This document shows positions 35,695 to 44,743 of a stretch of 64,000 nucleotides of DNA, one piece after another (positions within the stretch are counted from its first letter, which is position 1; each line of letters starts with the position of its first letter). Location of the stretch: the NCBI RefSeq assembly GCF_003721435.2, contig NZ_CP054585.1, positions 1,612,001-1,676,000 on the forward strand, written 5' to 3'. The stretch is from Halorubrum sp. CBA1229 (GTDB lineage: Archaea; Halobacteriota; Halobacteria; Halobacteriales; Haloferacaceae). The position numbers and the translations under genes were made by a program. The notes under the pieces were generated by a model. The model saw only the letters and a program-made list of their open reading frames with translations, made no database searches and was not told where the DNA came from.

Positions 35695-37833
35695 TTACGC
35701 CTGCGTGTTGTGGAGATCGCCACGATTGATCCCCAAGTAGTCTTCTGAAAAAGTGATGATCTCTTCGTCCTTGAGCTGAAGATCCGCTTCTGGGTCAAGC
35801 AATGCGTCAATCGCATTTTCTTGGGTCTGGCGCGGCAGATCCTCGAGCTGAGGTATGACGTACATCTTCGTGGGACGGGTCAAATCTACACCCTCACCAC
35901 AAAACGTGCGAGCGACTTTCTCGATGACGGCCGGCCCCAACGCTCGATGGGGTTGCAGTTGTGACCAGTATTGTTTGAGTTGCTCAACCCCCTCGTCTGA
36001 TAGAGTACCAGCTAGGTCGTCCGAGGATATATCATGATGGGACGCTGGCTCGGTCTCTGATTCCGTACTGTCCGGACTCGTCTCTCCAGCTGTGTCTTCG
36101 GCACCGGTGTCCTCGCCGTCAGTGTCCGCGTCGATCGCGATTTTCCACCGAGTCAGATATTCCTCGATAGCGTCGGTGGTGATGTCTGTCTCGCTTGGTG
36201 CACCAACGTGGATGAAGGCAAACCGACGAATAAATGCGTAACTTAGATCGAAAAGCGACATCTTGTCATGGGTGTTCATCGTCGCAATAAGTCGCCACGT
36301 ATCGGGGACGCAATACCGGTGGGCAGCAACTGACTCACCCGATACATCCGCCTTGGTTACTAACTCAATCTCGTTGCCGTCGTCGTCTTTGAACGACGTA
36401 GTGACGCTATCGTCAGCCAGCGCCGAGAATAGTGAGCCGAAGGCTTTGTCGACGTTGGCCCGGTTCAGTTCATCGACGATCAGCCACTCGTTGGTCGGAT
36501 TCCCGTTATCGTCTTGGAACCGATCGAGGAAGACACCCGGCGAGAAATTCAGCCCGGACTGACCTTCAGGTTGATACCCACCAATCGTGTCGAACGACGA
36601 CCAGTCAGCGGTTGCCGTCACCATGGTCACAGATGAATCGGTGAGCTTGGCAGCCACCTGCTTTGCCAGCTCACTCTTCCCCGTTCCAGGCGGCCCAACC
36701 AATACAATATGTTGACCGCCAGTCAGCGCTTGGACCATTTGGCCGATGATCTCTGTAAGGACACCTCCTGGGTAATAGAGATCCTCAATCTCGTCTGGTG
36801 TCGGGGGATTCTCGAATTCGTACTCCGGGACTGCCTCAGCGTATGTGTAATCGGCGTCAACAGAGCTGAGTATCGTCTGTGCGGCGTCTCCTCCGAGTTC
36901 GCCAATCGTGACTTCTGTAAGGCCGGTCGCTGAGAATGGGTAGCTGTCGGGACGGGTTATTGAATCGGAGCGCAAAAGTTCGCCGATGACTCCCTGAATA
37001 CCGACGGGGTCGTCAAACCGAACGACGTTGACGGGAACGCGCCGATATCGTGTGCCGTTCTGCGTGGTTTCGGTCGCTGCTTCTGATTGGCGTGAATACC
37101 CACGGAACTCGTCGTCGACGAGGTGGATAAATAGCGCATTTGAGGATAGCTTCCGTAGCGAAATGTCGTGTCGGTTGTCTTCCGGAATGAGGATATGACT
37201 CTCGTGGAAATTTCCGATATCTTGGGCTACGAGATATACTTCGGGAGGATTGTCTTGGTCGAAAACGTCGACAATATCGGTCTGGTCCGGTGGAGCTTGG
37301 AACTGGGCTCGTTCAGATCTTCCTTCGATGAAATCGCGGCCGTCCTCACTGAGCGAATACGTACCCTCTTCAAGTTCTACGTATCCAATAGAGCGGAGAT
37401 AATTCAGCCGGCGCGTCACCTGCTCCGATGTTTCCCAGCCAACACCGATACTTTCCGAGAGGTGTTCATTTAGTTCCTTAGCGTTCGCCTCATGTCGGAA
37501 TAGCTCTTCGAGGATCTCGCGAAAGCCAACAATCTCACTGTCGAAAGTTCCGAAATGTGTCTCCGCATCTGCCCCTTCAGCAAGCCATTTGCCCCCCTCG
37601 AGTCCGGGACTAAGCCGCTCCCCGGTTTTGGCCAACATATTGATCCCGACGAGGAAACGAATGACGCGATCGGCTCGAGTGTCACCTTCGAGGGAGAATT
37701 CATCCTCGATCCAGTCGGCAAGTTCCTTGACGAGTGGCGATTCCGAGTCGACATACCTGAGAATCTTTTCAATCGACTCAGTTTGGCTATCGACGCCACC
37801 CGGAATTCGTTCGACGCTTTTTCGTGGAGACAT
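35695..37833 (-). CDS. McrB-like AAA+ NTPase
   Basis: The 712-residue product has an N-terminal region with two winged-helix-like segments (residues about 30-175), an unrecognised middle domain (about 185-340) that could read modified DNA, and an AAA+ motor. Walker A is VGPPGTGKSELAK near 380, and Walker B is LIVDELNRANVDKAF near 450, the ELNRA form typical of McrB. McrB proteins use GTP or ATP to translocate on DNA and activate a McrC nuclease, encoded next. It follows the GHKL gene by 10 bases. A Ser/Thr/Glu/Asp-rich insert (about 575-605) is typical of haloarchaeal surface loops. Confidence 0.85.
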   Translation of the reverse strand: MSPRKSVERIPGGVDSQTESIEKILRYVDSESPLVKELADWIEDEFSLEGDTRADRVIRFLVGINMLAKTGERLSPGLEGGKWLAEGADAETHFGTFDSEIVGFREILEELFRHEANAKELNEHLSESIGVGWETSEQVTRRLNYLRSIGYVELEEGTYSLSEDGRDFIEGRSERAQFQAPPDQTDIVDVFDQDNPPEVYLVAQDIGNFHESHILIPEDNRHDISLRKLSSNALFIHLVDDEFRGYSRQSEAATETTQNGTRYRRVPVNVVRFDDPVGIQGVIGELLRSDSITRPDSYPFSATGLTEVTIGELGGDAAQTILSSVDADYTYAEAVPEYEFENPPTPDEIEDLYYPGGVLTEIIGQMVQALTGGQHIVLVGPPGTGKSELAKQVAAKLTDSSVTMVTATADWSSFDTIGGYQPEGQSGLNFSPGVFLDRFQDDNGNPTNEWLIVDELNRANVDKAFGSLFSALADDSVTTSFKDDDGNEIELVTKADVSGESVAAHRYCVPDTWRLIATMNTHDKMSLFDLSYAFIRRFAFIHVGAPSETDITTDAIEEYLTRWKIAIDADTDGEDTGAEDTAGETSPDSTESETEPASHHDISSDDLAGTLSDEGVEQLKQYWSQLQPHRALGPAVIEKVARTFCGEGVDLTRPTKMYVIPQLEDLPRQTQENAIDALLDPEADLQLKDEEIITFSEDYLGINRGDLHNTQA

Positions 37834-37843
37834 TACTGGAGCG

Positions 37844-39865
37844 TCACTCAGTTACCCACGACAGATTCTCGGACGCCGTTTCCGGCGTGACGAACACAAA
37901 TTCATACGGGTCATCGTGGTCGTCAGTCCGATGTGTGATACTATCGTAATCGGACTGTGCGTCATCCGTAAGACCAGTACAGATCAGGATCGTCTTCCCA
38001 TATTCCCCCTCCCCGGATCGCTTGAAGTGGTCTTGATACATCATCATCTCGTAGATGTCTTCGGGCCGAGCCTGGCCATACACGATCTTATAGAGGTTAG
38101 TCGGACCATCCGCTTGATCGTGGATGATATCGATCTCGCCACCATCAAGCTCGGTTTCCGAACGGAGGCTATCTCCTGTCTTTGTGGATGCTTCTAGATT
38201 TTCAACGAGTGCTTCAATCCCTGTCTGGTCAGATTCGTCATCATCGTCGTCAGTCTCGTCGTCGTCATCCGTGCCGTCACCGTCGTCACCGCCGGATTCA
38301 TCATCGCCATCGGTTGTGTCGTCGCCGTTGTCGTCACCCGTATTGTCATCATCATCGTCATCCGTATCACCGTCGCCACCACTAACAGTGCCGCCGTCGT
38401 CATCGTCTGTCTCGTCATCGTCCCCAACCGTGGTATTGCCATTACTGCCCGTGTCGTCGCCACCATCACCTGTGCCAGTGTCATCATCGCCACCGTTCGT
38501 GTCGTTAGTGTCACCACCATCGCCACTGCTTGGATCGTCGTCATCGTCGTCCCGATCACTCTCGTATTGCGTTCGCTGTGGCTTTCGAGAGTCGTTATTG
38601 AGCCAGTCCCTCAATTTCTGCCACAGAGACGATGTCTTATCGATCCCTGTCTTCTCGTTATTCGTCGGCACCTCATGCTCTTCCAAGGCAGGTTCGATGC
38701 GGATGGCCCCGTTGAATCGGTTTAGTGTCTGGTGTCGGCTGATGTCAAACGGCCATTCATTCGTGTCTAACACCCGGCCGTTTGCATACACGTCAACCCC
38801 CGCATCGTTTGTCGAAATCCGATAGCGATAACGGAAGTTATCGCTTCCGTCCGTCGTCACTGTGAAGTTGCGGTCATCGGCATCGACCGCCTCACCCATT
38901 GCCTTGAGATCAATATTCCCATACTCATAGGAGACGTTGTACGTGACTCCGAGATCGTCCGTAATCGTCGTCGTATCGTAGCCGTATTTCGTGTCTTCGG
39001 GGATTTCTAAGTCAGCAACTGCGTCTTCGAATTCCTCGAACGTATCGTAGTCGGCCATATCCGAGGGGGCAGACTCGGCTGCGTCTATGAACGAAATGTC
39101 GACGGGCGGCACTTCGATCGTATCCTCGGAGGTAACCTCTTCGTCCCCGTCGATATCTCGGTAGGTGATCGTAATGGAGTTGTCCGCATGTGCACCCAAC
39201 AGCCGCCGGAAACGGATTCCGAGCACCAGCGCAACGTAGCTGGCTTTCATCGACATATTCGATGACATTCGGGCAACATCGTCATCGAAATCCGACCGTG
39301 CGGCGGTCAAATGCACGCGAGTCCCGGAAGAATCTGCTGAGAGTTCCGAAGTGCCTTCCGCCCAGAGCTCTTCATCCTCCGAGTTATAGACCGACATCTC
39401 ATTGCTAATCGGCCCATCAACCCGCTGAATCGGTGCGTCAGCATCGGTTCGGGAGAGCAGATGGAACGCGTTTGTCGAGAAATTCGCTCCCGGGGCCATC
39501 CGGAGCGAGTTTTCACACCAGGCAATACTGGCTTTGAGCCCCGCACCCATATTGTTGAGAATGCCGTCTGATGCATCCTCATTCGCAGTCTGGAAAATGA
39601 TATCCCGAATCGTATCCCGACCCATTCCCGGGCCTTCATCACCCACAATCGCGCGGACGGTATTCGGCCGGCGTTCTAAATCGATCTGGATCTTGACGGG
39701 TTCTGGATCTCTGAAGTACTGCTCGGATTTTACAGTTGCTGAGACCGAGTTATCGATCGGCTCTTGGAGCATCTCCAAGTACTCATCGTGCTGTTTTGCG
39801 AGAAAACTGGAGAGTTGCGCGAAATTGGAGGTTTGCTCAATCTCCTCAAGGTCTTGCGTTACCAT
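37844..39865 (-). CDS. MORC-like GHKL ATPase with Asp-rich linker
   Basis: The ATG at 39865 (GTG at 39892 is an alternative) gives 673 residues. The N-terminal GHKL ATP site is complete: EPIDNSV (catalytic Glu 35, Asn 39), VGDEGPGMG (76-82) and NNMGAGLKAS (105-112). An S5-like region follows to about 430. Residues about 435-547 are nearly only Asp, Gly, Thr, Ser and Asn. The C-terminal domain (GGEIDIIHD, YKIVYGQARPEDIYEMM) resembles a restriction-endonuclease fold without a clear ExK. MORC/paraMORC ATPases are known from prokaryotic restriction-modification neighbourhoods. It is the first gene of an operon with McrB- and McrC-like genes. Confidence 0.82.
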   Translation of the reverse strand: MVTQDLEEIEQTSNFAQLSSFLAKQHDEYLEMLQEPIDNSVSATVKSEQYFRDPEPVKIQIDLERRPNTVRAIVGDEGPGMGRDTIRDIIFQTANEDASDGILNNMGAGLKASIAWCENSLRMAPGANFSTNAFHLLSRTDADAPIQRVDGPISNEMSVYNSEDEELWAEGTSELSADSSGTRVHLTAARSDFDDDVARMSSNMSMKASYVALVLGIRFRRLLGAHADNSITITYRDIDGDEEVTSEDTIEVPPVDISFIDAAESAPSDMADYDTFEEFEDAVADLEIPEDTKYGYDTTTITDDLGVTYNVSYEYGNIDLKAMGEAVDADDRNFTVTTDGSDNFRYRYRISTNDAGVDVYANGRVLDTNEWPFDISRHQTLNRFNGAIRIEPALEEHEVPTNNEKTGIDKTSSLWQKLRDWLNNDSRKPQRTQYESDRDDDDDDPSSGDGGDTNDTNGGDDDTGTGDGGDDTGSNGNTTVGDDDETDDDDGGTVSGGDGDTDDDDDDNTGDDNGDDTTDGDDESGGDDGDGTDDDDETDDDDDESDQTGIEALVENLEASTKTGDSLRSETELDGGEIDIIHDQADGPTNLYKIVYGQARPEDIYEMMMYQDHFKRSGEGEYGKTILICTGLTDDAQSDYDSITHRTDDHDDPYEFVFVTPETASENLSWVTE

Positions 39866-40033
39866 GTATACAAATCTGCGGTTAGTGGTCACCCACTACC
39901 CAACACCATAATAGTATTTCGGAGACCATTTGGCGTCATCGAGCGATTTGAACGCATTTGCAGGGGTCCCCTCCGCTATACCATATCATTCGAATCGGAC
40001 TGCTTTAGTAGAAATCCACCTGACAGGCTAACT

Positions 40034-40279
40034 TCATATGTGATAAGAGTCTCGCCCGTGCTCGAGATATCGACATCGACGGTCCGTCTCGAACCGTATA
40101 TCCTGCTTACGAAAGATGATGTTCCCGAAGAAGTGGGACTTCTCTTCAGGGAGATACAGGAGGTCCTCGAACAAATCTGTGAGCTGGGGCTCTGTCCACG
40201 AATAGCTACGCTGGTAACTCGAAATATCGAACAACCCGTCTGTCAACAGGGAGTCAAGATGGATCGGGTCGGTTTCCAT
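40034..40279 (-). pseudogene. Truncated DUF262 / GmrSD-like protein
   Basis: The 81-codon frame contains SYQRSYSWTEPQLTDLFEDL and FFGNIIF, the N-terminal signature of DUF262 (GmrS part of modification-dependent restriction enzymes). It then stops before the DGQQR nucleotide-handling motif that follows in intact proteins. It should be inactive. It lies upstream of the GHKL operon on the same strand. Confidence 0.7.
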
Positions 40280-40394
40280 GATGGTACGAAGGTGTACAGT
40301 CGATATAAACTGGGATTGTCATGTCTCGGATGTATTGGAGCAATTTTTAATCAGGAATTTTAGCAGAGCCGATCGTTCAAAGTGATGACTGGGA

Positions 40395-40409
40395 GAGGGG
40401 GGTGCGTCC
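40395..40409 (+). repeat. ORB-like repeat copy 1
   Basis: GAGGGGGGTGCGTCC, within the longer match CTGGGAGAGGGGGGTGCGTC, followed by CGACAA. Copies 2 and 3 lie on the opposite strand nearer the Orc1/Cdc6 gene. Confidence 0.65.
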
Positions 40410-40481
40410 GACAAAACGATCGCATGTAGGATACTCACGTAGTGCGTCTATTACACTGATGATATTGTTTATATACCAACT

Positions 40482-40628
40482 TTAATTGCTACGCAGAGAT
40501 CTGTCTTCTGTAACTTCGATCCAAAGAAATACGGCTGCTACTCCAAGGATGAGCCCTGATATTATGTTGAGAACTCCTGTCGGAAGTATCTCCAGAACCG
40601 GCTGAATGCTGAGCCCGTCTGACGCCAT
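40482..40628 (-). CDS. Small membrane protein (48 aa)
   Basis: ATG at 40628 opens a 48-residue frame with a hydrophobic helix (GVLNIISGLILGVAAVFLW) and charged ends. It overlaps the 83-codon frame at 40562-40813 on the same strand, so at most one may be the main product over the overlap, or the two may be coupled. No family is recognised. Confidence 0.45.
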   Translation of the reverse strand: MASDGLSIQPVLEILPTGVLNIISGLILGVAAVFLWIEVTEDRSLRSN

Positions 40629-40813
40629 TTCGGCAGACAAATCGAGTTACCGGCTATGGAAAGAGCCTCGCCCAGAACTGGATCAAAACTACCAGCGAAC
40701 GCAAAGACCCCTGCCAGAATTGCAGTAAAAGGATCGATCCCTGCAGCTCCCAACCCTAGTAGAACTGCGAATTCACCGGATCCGCTGGCGACTGCCTGCT
40801 CTCGAGTCACCAT
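40562..40813 (-). CDS. Small membrane protein (83 aa)
   Basis: The 83-residue frame starts MVTREQAVASGSGEFAVLL and has a hydrophobic stretch (FAVLLGLGAAGIDPF and AILAGVFAFAGSFDP) and a basic, aromatic C terminus. AT-rich sequence just upstream could hold a promoter. It lies between ORB-like repeats, so it may belong to an origin region. Function unknown. Confidence 0.45.
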   Translation of the reverse strand: MVTREQAVASGSGEFAVLLGLGAAGIDPFTAILAGVFAFAGSFDPVLGEALSIAGNSICLPKWRQTGSAFSRFWRYFRQEFST

Positions 40814-40968
40814 ATCTCACATTACAAGGTTATAGCAAATAAAACCCAAAACGGATCGATGAGCATCCGTTAAGATTCACGCCGACCTCCACTCGATTCT
40901 ACGAATCTAGCTGAACTGTCTCATGTCGATCCGGCACGATGTTGACGAGCGGTTTGAGACTTGTTGTC

Positions 40969-40983
40969 GGACGCATCCCCCTC
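40969..40983 (-). repeat. ORB-like repeat copy 2
   Basis: On the minus strand it reads GAGGGGGATGCGTCC followed by GACAA, and it is preceded by CTGGGG. It differs from copy 1 at one base within the core. Confidence 0.65.
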
Positions 40984-41110
40984 CCCCAGGAAGACTAATT
41001 CAGAGCCGATGAATATGATCGTTGTTCCAGCTGCAGAAACAGTCATAGGATCGTCTGTGTCTCGTTGTTACGGGCCTCAACTCACCGTCTAGTATCTCGA
41101 TGATTTGCTG

Positions 41111-41125
41111 GACGCACCCCCCTCT
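41111..41125 (-). repeat. ORB-like repeat copy 3
   Basis: On the minus strand it reads GAGGGGGGTGCGTCC, identical to copy 1 in the 15-base core, but it lacks the CGACAA extension. Confidence 0.6.
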
Positions 41126-41261
41126 GTCCCTGTCCTCTACCTGAGGAACAGTGGAATAGCAAGGGAACCAACACCGATATTCTAGACGCTATCCCGTCTG
41201 CTAGTCAGGAAGACATGTAGGACACGGGGGTTTTATACGTAATACCTGAAAACGGGAGCGT

Positions 41262-42530
41262 ATGAAGGCGTTCGGCGACGAGGACACGATCTTCGAGGAT
41301 ATGGACGTCCTCAACCCTAACGAGCAGACGTATCAGCCCGAGTCGCTGCCGGAGCGCGAGGTCGAACTCGATCAGATCCACTCCGCACTCCGTCCAGCGA
41401 CGATGGGCTCGACGCCGCTCAACCTGATCGTATACGGTCAATCCGGGCAGGGGAAGACCGTCGGAATCCGCCTCAAGACCGACCAGCTTCAGGAGTACGC
41501 CGATGACTCCGAGATGGACCTCACCGTGGTTCACATCCGTTGTAAGGGCATGGACGGGTCCTATCACGTCCTGACGCATCTCGTCAAGCGACTCCGTGAG
41601 AAGCGATTCGGCCCCGGTGAGGAGCTCCCGAGCGGTCACCAGCGGAAGACCCTCCTCAACATGGTGATCGAGAACTTGGAGGAGATCGGCGGGACGGTCA
41701 TCGTCGTCCTCGACGAGATCGATGCCATCGGCGACGACGACTACATCCTCTACGAACTCCCGCGGTCGAATCCGGACGGGGTCCGTCTCTCGCTCATCGG
41801 AATCACGAACGACCTCCAGTTCCGTGAGAACCTCGACGCCGACGTCCGGTCGAGCCTTGGCGAGGATGAGGTTCGCTTCGAACCCTATGACGCCGATCAG
41901 CTCCGCAACATCCTCGCACGGCGTGCCGTCGGTGCCCTCCGTGACACGTATTTCGAGGACGATATCGAGGACTACCAGCATCTCCGAAGCGAGATTCTAA
42001 GCGACGACACGATCCCGCTTGCTGCGGCGTTAGGCGCACAGGACACGGGAGACGCTCGCGAAGCGATCCGGCTGCTGTTCCGTGCGACCAGATTCGCCGA
42101 CGATAGAGGTGAGACGATCGTCACAGAAGAGCACGTGCGCGAGGCACGTGACTTCCTCGAGACGAAGGCTATCGAGTCGGGGATTCAGACACTCCCGAAT
42201 CAACGAATGCTCGCGCTCATGGCGGTCACGTATCACGGGATTCACGGCGATACCCCCGTGACGACAACACCGATCTACACCCAGTACAAGACCTTCTGCG
42301 AGTACGCAGAGGTGAACGCCCTCTCGAACCGGCGATTCCGTGACCGACTCAACGATCTCGCCGATACGAACGTGCTCAATAAGCGGCAGGGCCGGGGTCG
42401 TGGAGACGAAAACCAGTATTCGCTGGCGGTCGATCTCGATACGGCGCTCGAGAATCTCCCGAAGGAATCGGAGCGTCTGGGGGATGTCGCAACGGTTCTT
42501 CGAGAACAGGGTGGTGTTGCGGGCAACTAA
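41262..42530 (+). CDS. Orc1/Cdc6 family AAA+ replication initiator
   Basis: The 422-residue product has Walker A YGQSGQGKTVG near residue 67, Walker B VVLDEIDAIGDDD near 150, sensor and lid regions, and a C-terminal winged-helix domain (about 300-400). This is the archaeal Orc1/Cdc6 layout, which binds ORB repeats and opens origins. Three ORB-like repeats lie upstream. It sits between two defence operons. It may drive replication of the element when excised, or act as a regulator. The start at 41262 follows a TATA-like box by 28 bases, so the transcript is likely leaderless. Confidence 0.9.
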   Translation: MKAFGDEDTIFEDMDVLNPNEQTYQPESLPEREVELDQIHSALRPATMGSTPLNLIVYGQSGQGKTVGIRLKTDQLQEYADDSEMDLTVVHIRCKGMDGSYHVLTHLVKRLREKRFGPGEELPSGHQRKTLLNMVIENLEEIGGTVIVVLDEIDAIGDDDYILYELPRSNPDGVRLSLIGITNDLQFRENLDADVRSSLGEDEVRFEPYDADQLRNILARRAVGALRDTYFEDDIEDYQHLRSEILSDDTIPLAAALGAQDTGDAREAIRLLFRATRFADDRGETIVTEEHVREARDFLETKAIESGIQTLPNQRMLALMAVTYHGIHGDTPVTTTPIYTQYKTFCEYAEVNALSNRRFRDRLNDLADTNVLNKRQGRGRGDENQYSLAVDLDTALENLPKESERLGDVATVLREQGGVAGN

Positions 42531-42547
42531 CCCCGAATGCCGTCTTC

Positions 42548-42594
42548 CTATGGTAACCTGTTGTTCGCTTAGAAATAACAGAGAGCTACCATAG
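42548..42594. promoter_or_regulatory. Long inverted repeat between orc and the helicase operon
   Basis: CTATGGTA (42548-42555) pairs with TACCATAG (42587-42594), and inside it CTGTT pairs with AACAG. It may terminate orc transcription or serve as an operator for the PLD-helicase operon, which starts 37 bases later. Confidence 0.5.
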
Positions 42595-42630
42595 ACTTAT
42601 TTCGATGCTTTACCACAATCCAACAATCAA

Positions 42631-44676
42631 ATGAGCGAGGACGACCTGTTTACCACCTTGGATATCCCTCGGGTTATCGATACTTCTGACGTAGATTTTG
42701 TTGAAGCCTTCTATAATCCACTCCTTTCTCGCTCTGTTGAATATAAACGCGGTGTTGGATATTTCACCACCAACTGGCTTCGTTCCGCATCACGCGGGAT
42801 CGCTGAACTCGCAGATAATGGTGGAACAGCGAAATGGATTATGAGTCCCATGCTGGAAAAAGACGACTGGGACGCGATTAAGCGGGGCGAAGCTGCGAAG
42901 AAGGATGAAATCCTCCGAAGCGAATTGAAGGATGAGATTCGGGACCTCCAATATGATCTCGAATATCAAACTCGGAACGCAATTGCATGGATGATCGCAG
43001 ATGGACTTCTGGAAATCCGATTTGCGATCCCAGAGCAAAAACTCCACGGAGATTTCCATGACAAATTCGGTATATTTCGCGATCCAGATGGAAACAAAGT
43101 GGCATTTCACGGATCAAAAAATGACAGTGCTCATGCTTTTGAGAACTATGAGGCATATAGTATAGATTGTGACTGGCTGAGTGAGCGTGACGCAGAAGGT
43201 GTTTCTCTGCAAGAGAAGCGCTTTGATGAGATTTGGGAGGGACAAAAAGCGAATCTTAACGTAATTCCTCTACCTGAGGGCATAGAACAAGATATCGCAG
43301 ACCTTCGCGATCGCGACCATAGACCGTACGAGAATCCAGAAGAGGGAGGAGATAACATCACCCTCCGTCCCTACCAACGAGAAGCAGTTGACAGCTGGTT
43401 TGCTAATCAAAACCGAGGTCTGTTCCGGATGGCTACGGGTACTGGGAAGACTTTCACTGCCCTGGGAGCGATGGACGAATTTATTGAACAAACAGTAAAG
43501 CCGATGCTCGTGGTTATTGCAGTTCCGTATACCCACCTTGCTAATCAGTGGAAGGAAGAGTTAGAGAAATTTGGTTACAGCAATCCGAAATTCCTCTACG
43601 GATCGGCAAATACTGAGTGGAAAGCGGATCTATCGCGTCTCCTCTCAGACTTGGCACTCGGGCTCGGCTCTGATCAGCTCGTAATTACAACACACACTAC
43701 GCTTGCAAGCGAATATTTTCGGGATCAAATACAACGCTCAGGTTGTGAGACACTCTTGATCGCTGATGAGGTCCATGGCCTAGGATCCAGTCACCGTCGT
43801 GAAGCGCTCTTGGATGAATATGAATACCGTATTGGTCTGTCTGCAACCCCGGAGCGCCATTATGATGAAGAAGGTTCGGAATATCTTCTCGACTACTTTG
43901 GAGACATCGTGTTTGAGTATTCTTTGGGGGAAGCCATTCCGGAATTTCTGACGCCATACGACTACTATCCGATTATTGTTGAGTTGACGGAAGAAGAGAT
44001 GGAAGACTACAGTTCCCTCTCGAAACGACTCGCAAAGGCATATGCAAGCGACGATGCTGACGAGGAGTTGGTAAATCGGTTGGCGATGAAACGTGCAAAC
44101 ATCATAAAAAGTGCCGAGAATAAATACGTGAGTCTCCGTTCCGTCCTGAAATCAATCGGAGAGCCTGACCACCTCCTCGTTTATACTAACTCGCAGCAGA
44201 TCGATCATGTTCAGGACATATTGAACGAACTCGGAATCCGCCAGCATAAATTCACTTATCGCGAAGACGATACAGAACGACAGCGTCTCTTGAATTCGTT
44301 CGATGAAGGTGATGTTGATGCACTCGTTGCAATGAAGTGCCTCGATGAGGGGGTAGACGTCCCTTCTACCAAACAGGCGATCCTAATGTCGAACACGGGA
44401 AATCCAATGCAGTTTATTCAGCGTCGTGGACGAGTGCTTCGAAAATATCCGGGGAAAGAGAAGGCGCTAATCTACGATTTTATTGTAGTCCCAACTATGA
44501 ATCCAACCCAGCAGATTGCGGACTCTGAGAAGAATATTCTCCGAAAGGAATTGCGTCGGTTCGAAGAATTTGCCGAAAACGCTCGAAACGAACACGCTGC
44601 TCGAAACGAGATTGAGGAAATTCGAATGGAATATAGTATTGCTGGAGACGATAAAGAAGAACGCGATCCCAATTAA
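42631..44676 (+). CDS. PLD-domain superfamily II helicase
   Basis: The 681-residue product joins an N-terminal phospholipase D-like nuclease half (GDFHDKFGIF near 140 and GSKND near 161) to an SF2 helicase: Walker A MATGTGKT near 268, DEVH near 379, SATP near 403 and QRRGRVLRK near 597. PLD-helicase fusions act as restriction-type nucleases or remodelers in several defence systems. It leads an operon with a small protein, a DndD-like ATPase and a Dnd4-like protein. The AT-rich composition contrasts with the orc gene just before it. A single HxK motif implies dimerisation for nuclease activity, as known for the family. Confidence 0.85.
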   Translation: MSEDDLFTTLDIPRVIDTSDVDFVEAFYNPLLSRSVEYKRGVGYFTTNWLRSASRGIAELADNGGTAKWIMSPMLEKDDWDAIKRGEAAKKDEILRSELKDEIRDLQYDLEYQTRNAIAWMIADGLLEIRFAIPEQKLHGDFHDKFGIFRDPDGNKVAFHGSKNDSAHAFENYEAYSIDCDWLSERDAEGVSLQEKRFDEIWEGQKANLNVIPLPEGIEQDIADLRDRDHRPYENPEEGGDNITLRPYQREAVDSWFANQNRGLFRMATGTGKTFTALGAMDEFIEQTVKPMLVVIAVPYTHLANQWKEELEKFGYSNPKFLYGSANTEWKADLSRLLSDLALGLGSDQLVITTHTTLASEYFRDQIQRSGCETLLIADEVHGLGSSHRREALLDEYEYRIGLSATPERHYDEEGSEYLLDYFGDIVFEYSLGEAIPEFLTPYDYYPIIVELTEEEMEDYSSLSKRLAKAYASDDADEELVNRLAMKRANIIKSAENKYVSLRSVLKSIGEPDHLLVYTNSQQIDHVQDILNELGIRQHKFTYREDDTERQRLLNSFDEGDVDALVAMKCLDEGVDVPSTKQAILMSNTGNPMQFIQRRGRVLRKYPGKEKALIYDFIVVPTMNPTQQIADSEKNILRKELRRFEEFAENARNEHAARNEIEEIRMEYSIAGDDKEERDPN

Positions 44677-44743
44677 CCATAGTTATAATATTAGCGAGCC
44701 AGACATTTAAGTAAACTACTGTACTCTGTACTGTTAGACCTCA

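Larger units (their letters stand above)
40814..41261. other. Candidate replication-origin region upstream of Orc1/Cdc6
   Basis: This 448-base stretch has no gene. It contains an AT-rich segment (about 40816-40855), two ORB-like repeats (40969-40983 and 41111-41125) and a TATA-like TTTTATAC (41230-41237) about 28 bases before the orc start. The organisation is that of haloarchaeal orc-linked origins. Confidence 0.55.

Noticed and set aside
34029-40373. IS-like ends at 34029 (GGTTCTGTCGAAAT) and about 40362 (TTTTAGCAGAGCC) as borders of a composite transposon carrying the GHKL operon
   Set aside because: The two ends match poorly, have no adjoining transposase and no target duplication; they are more likely independent scars.
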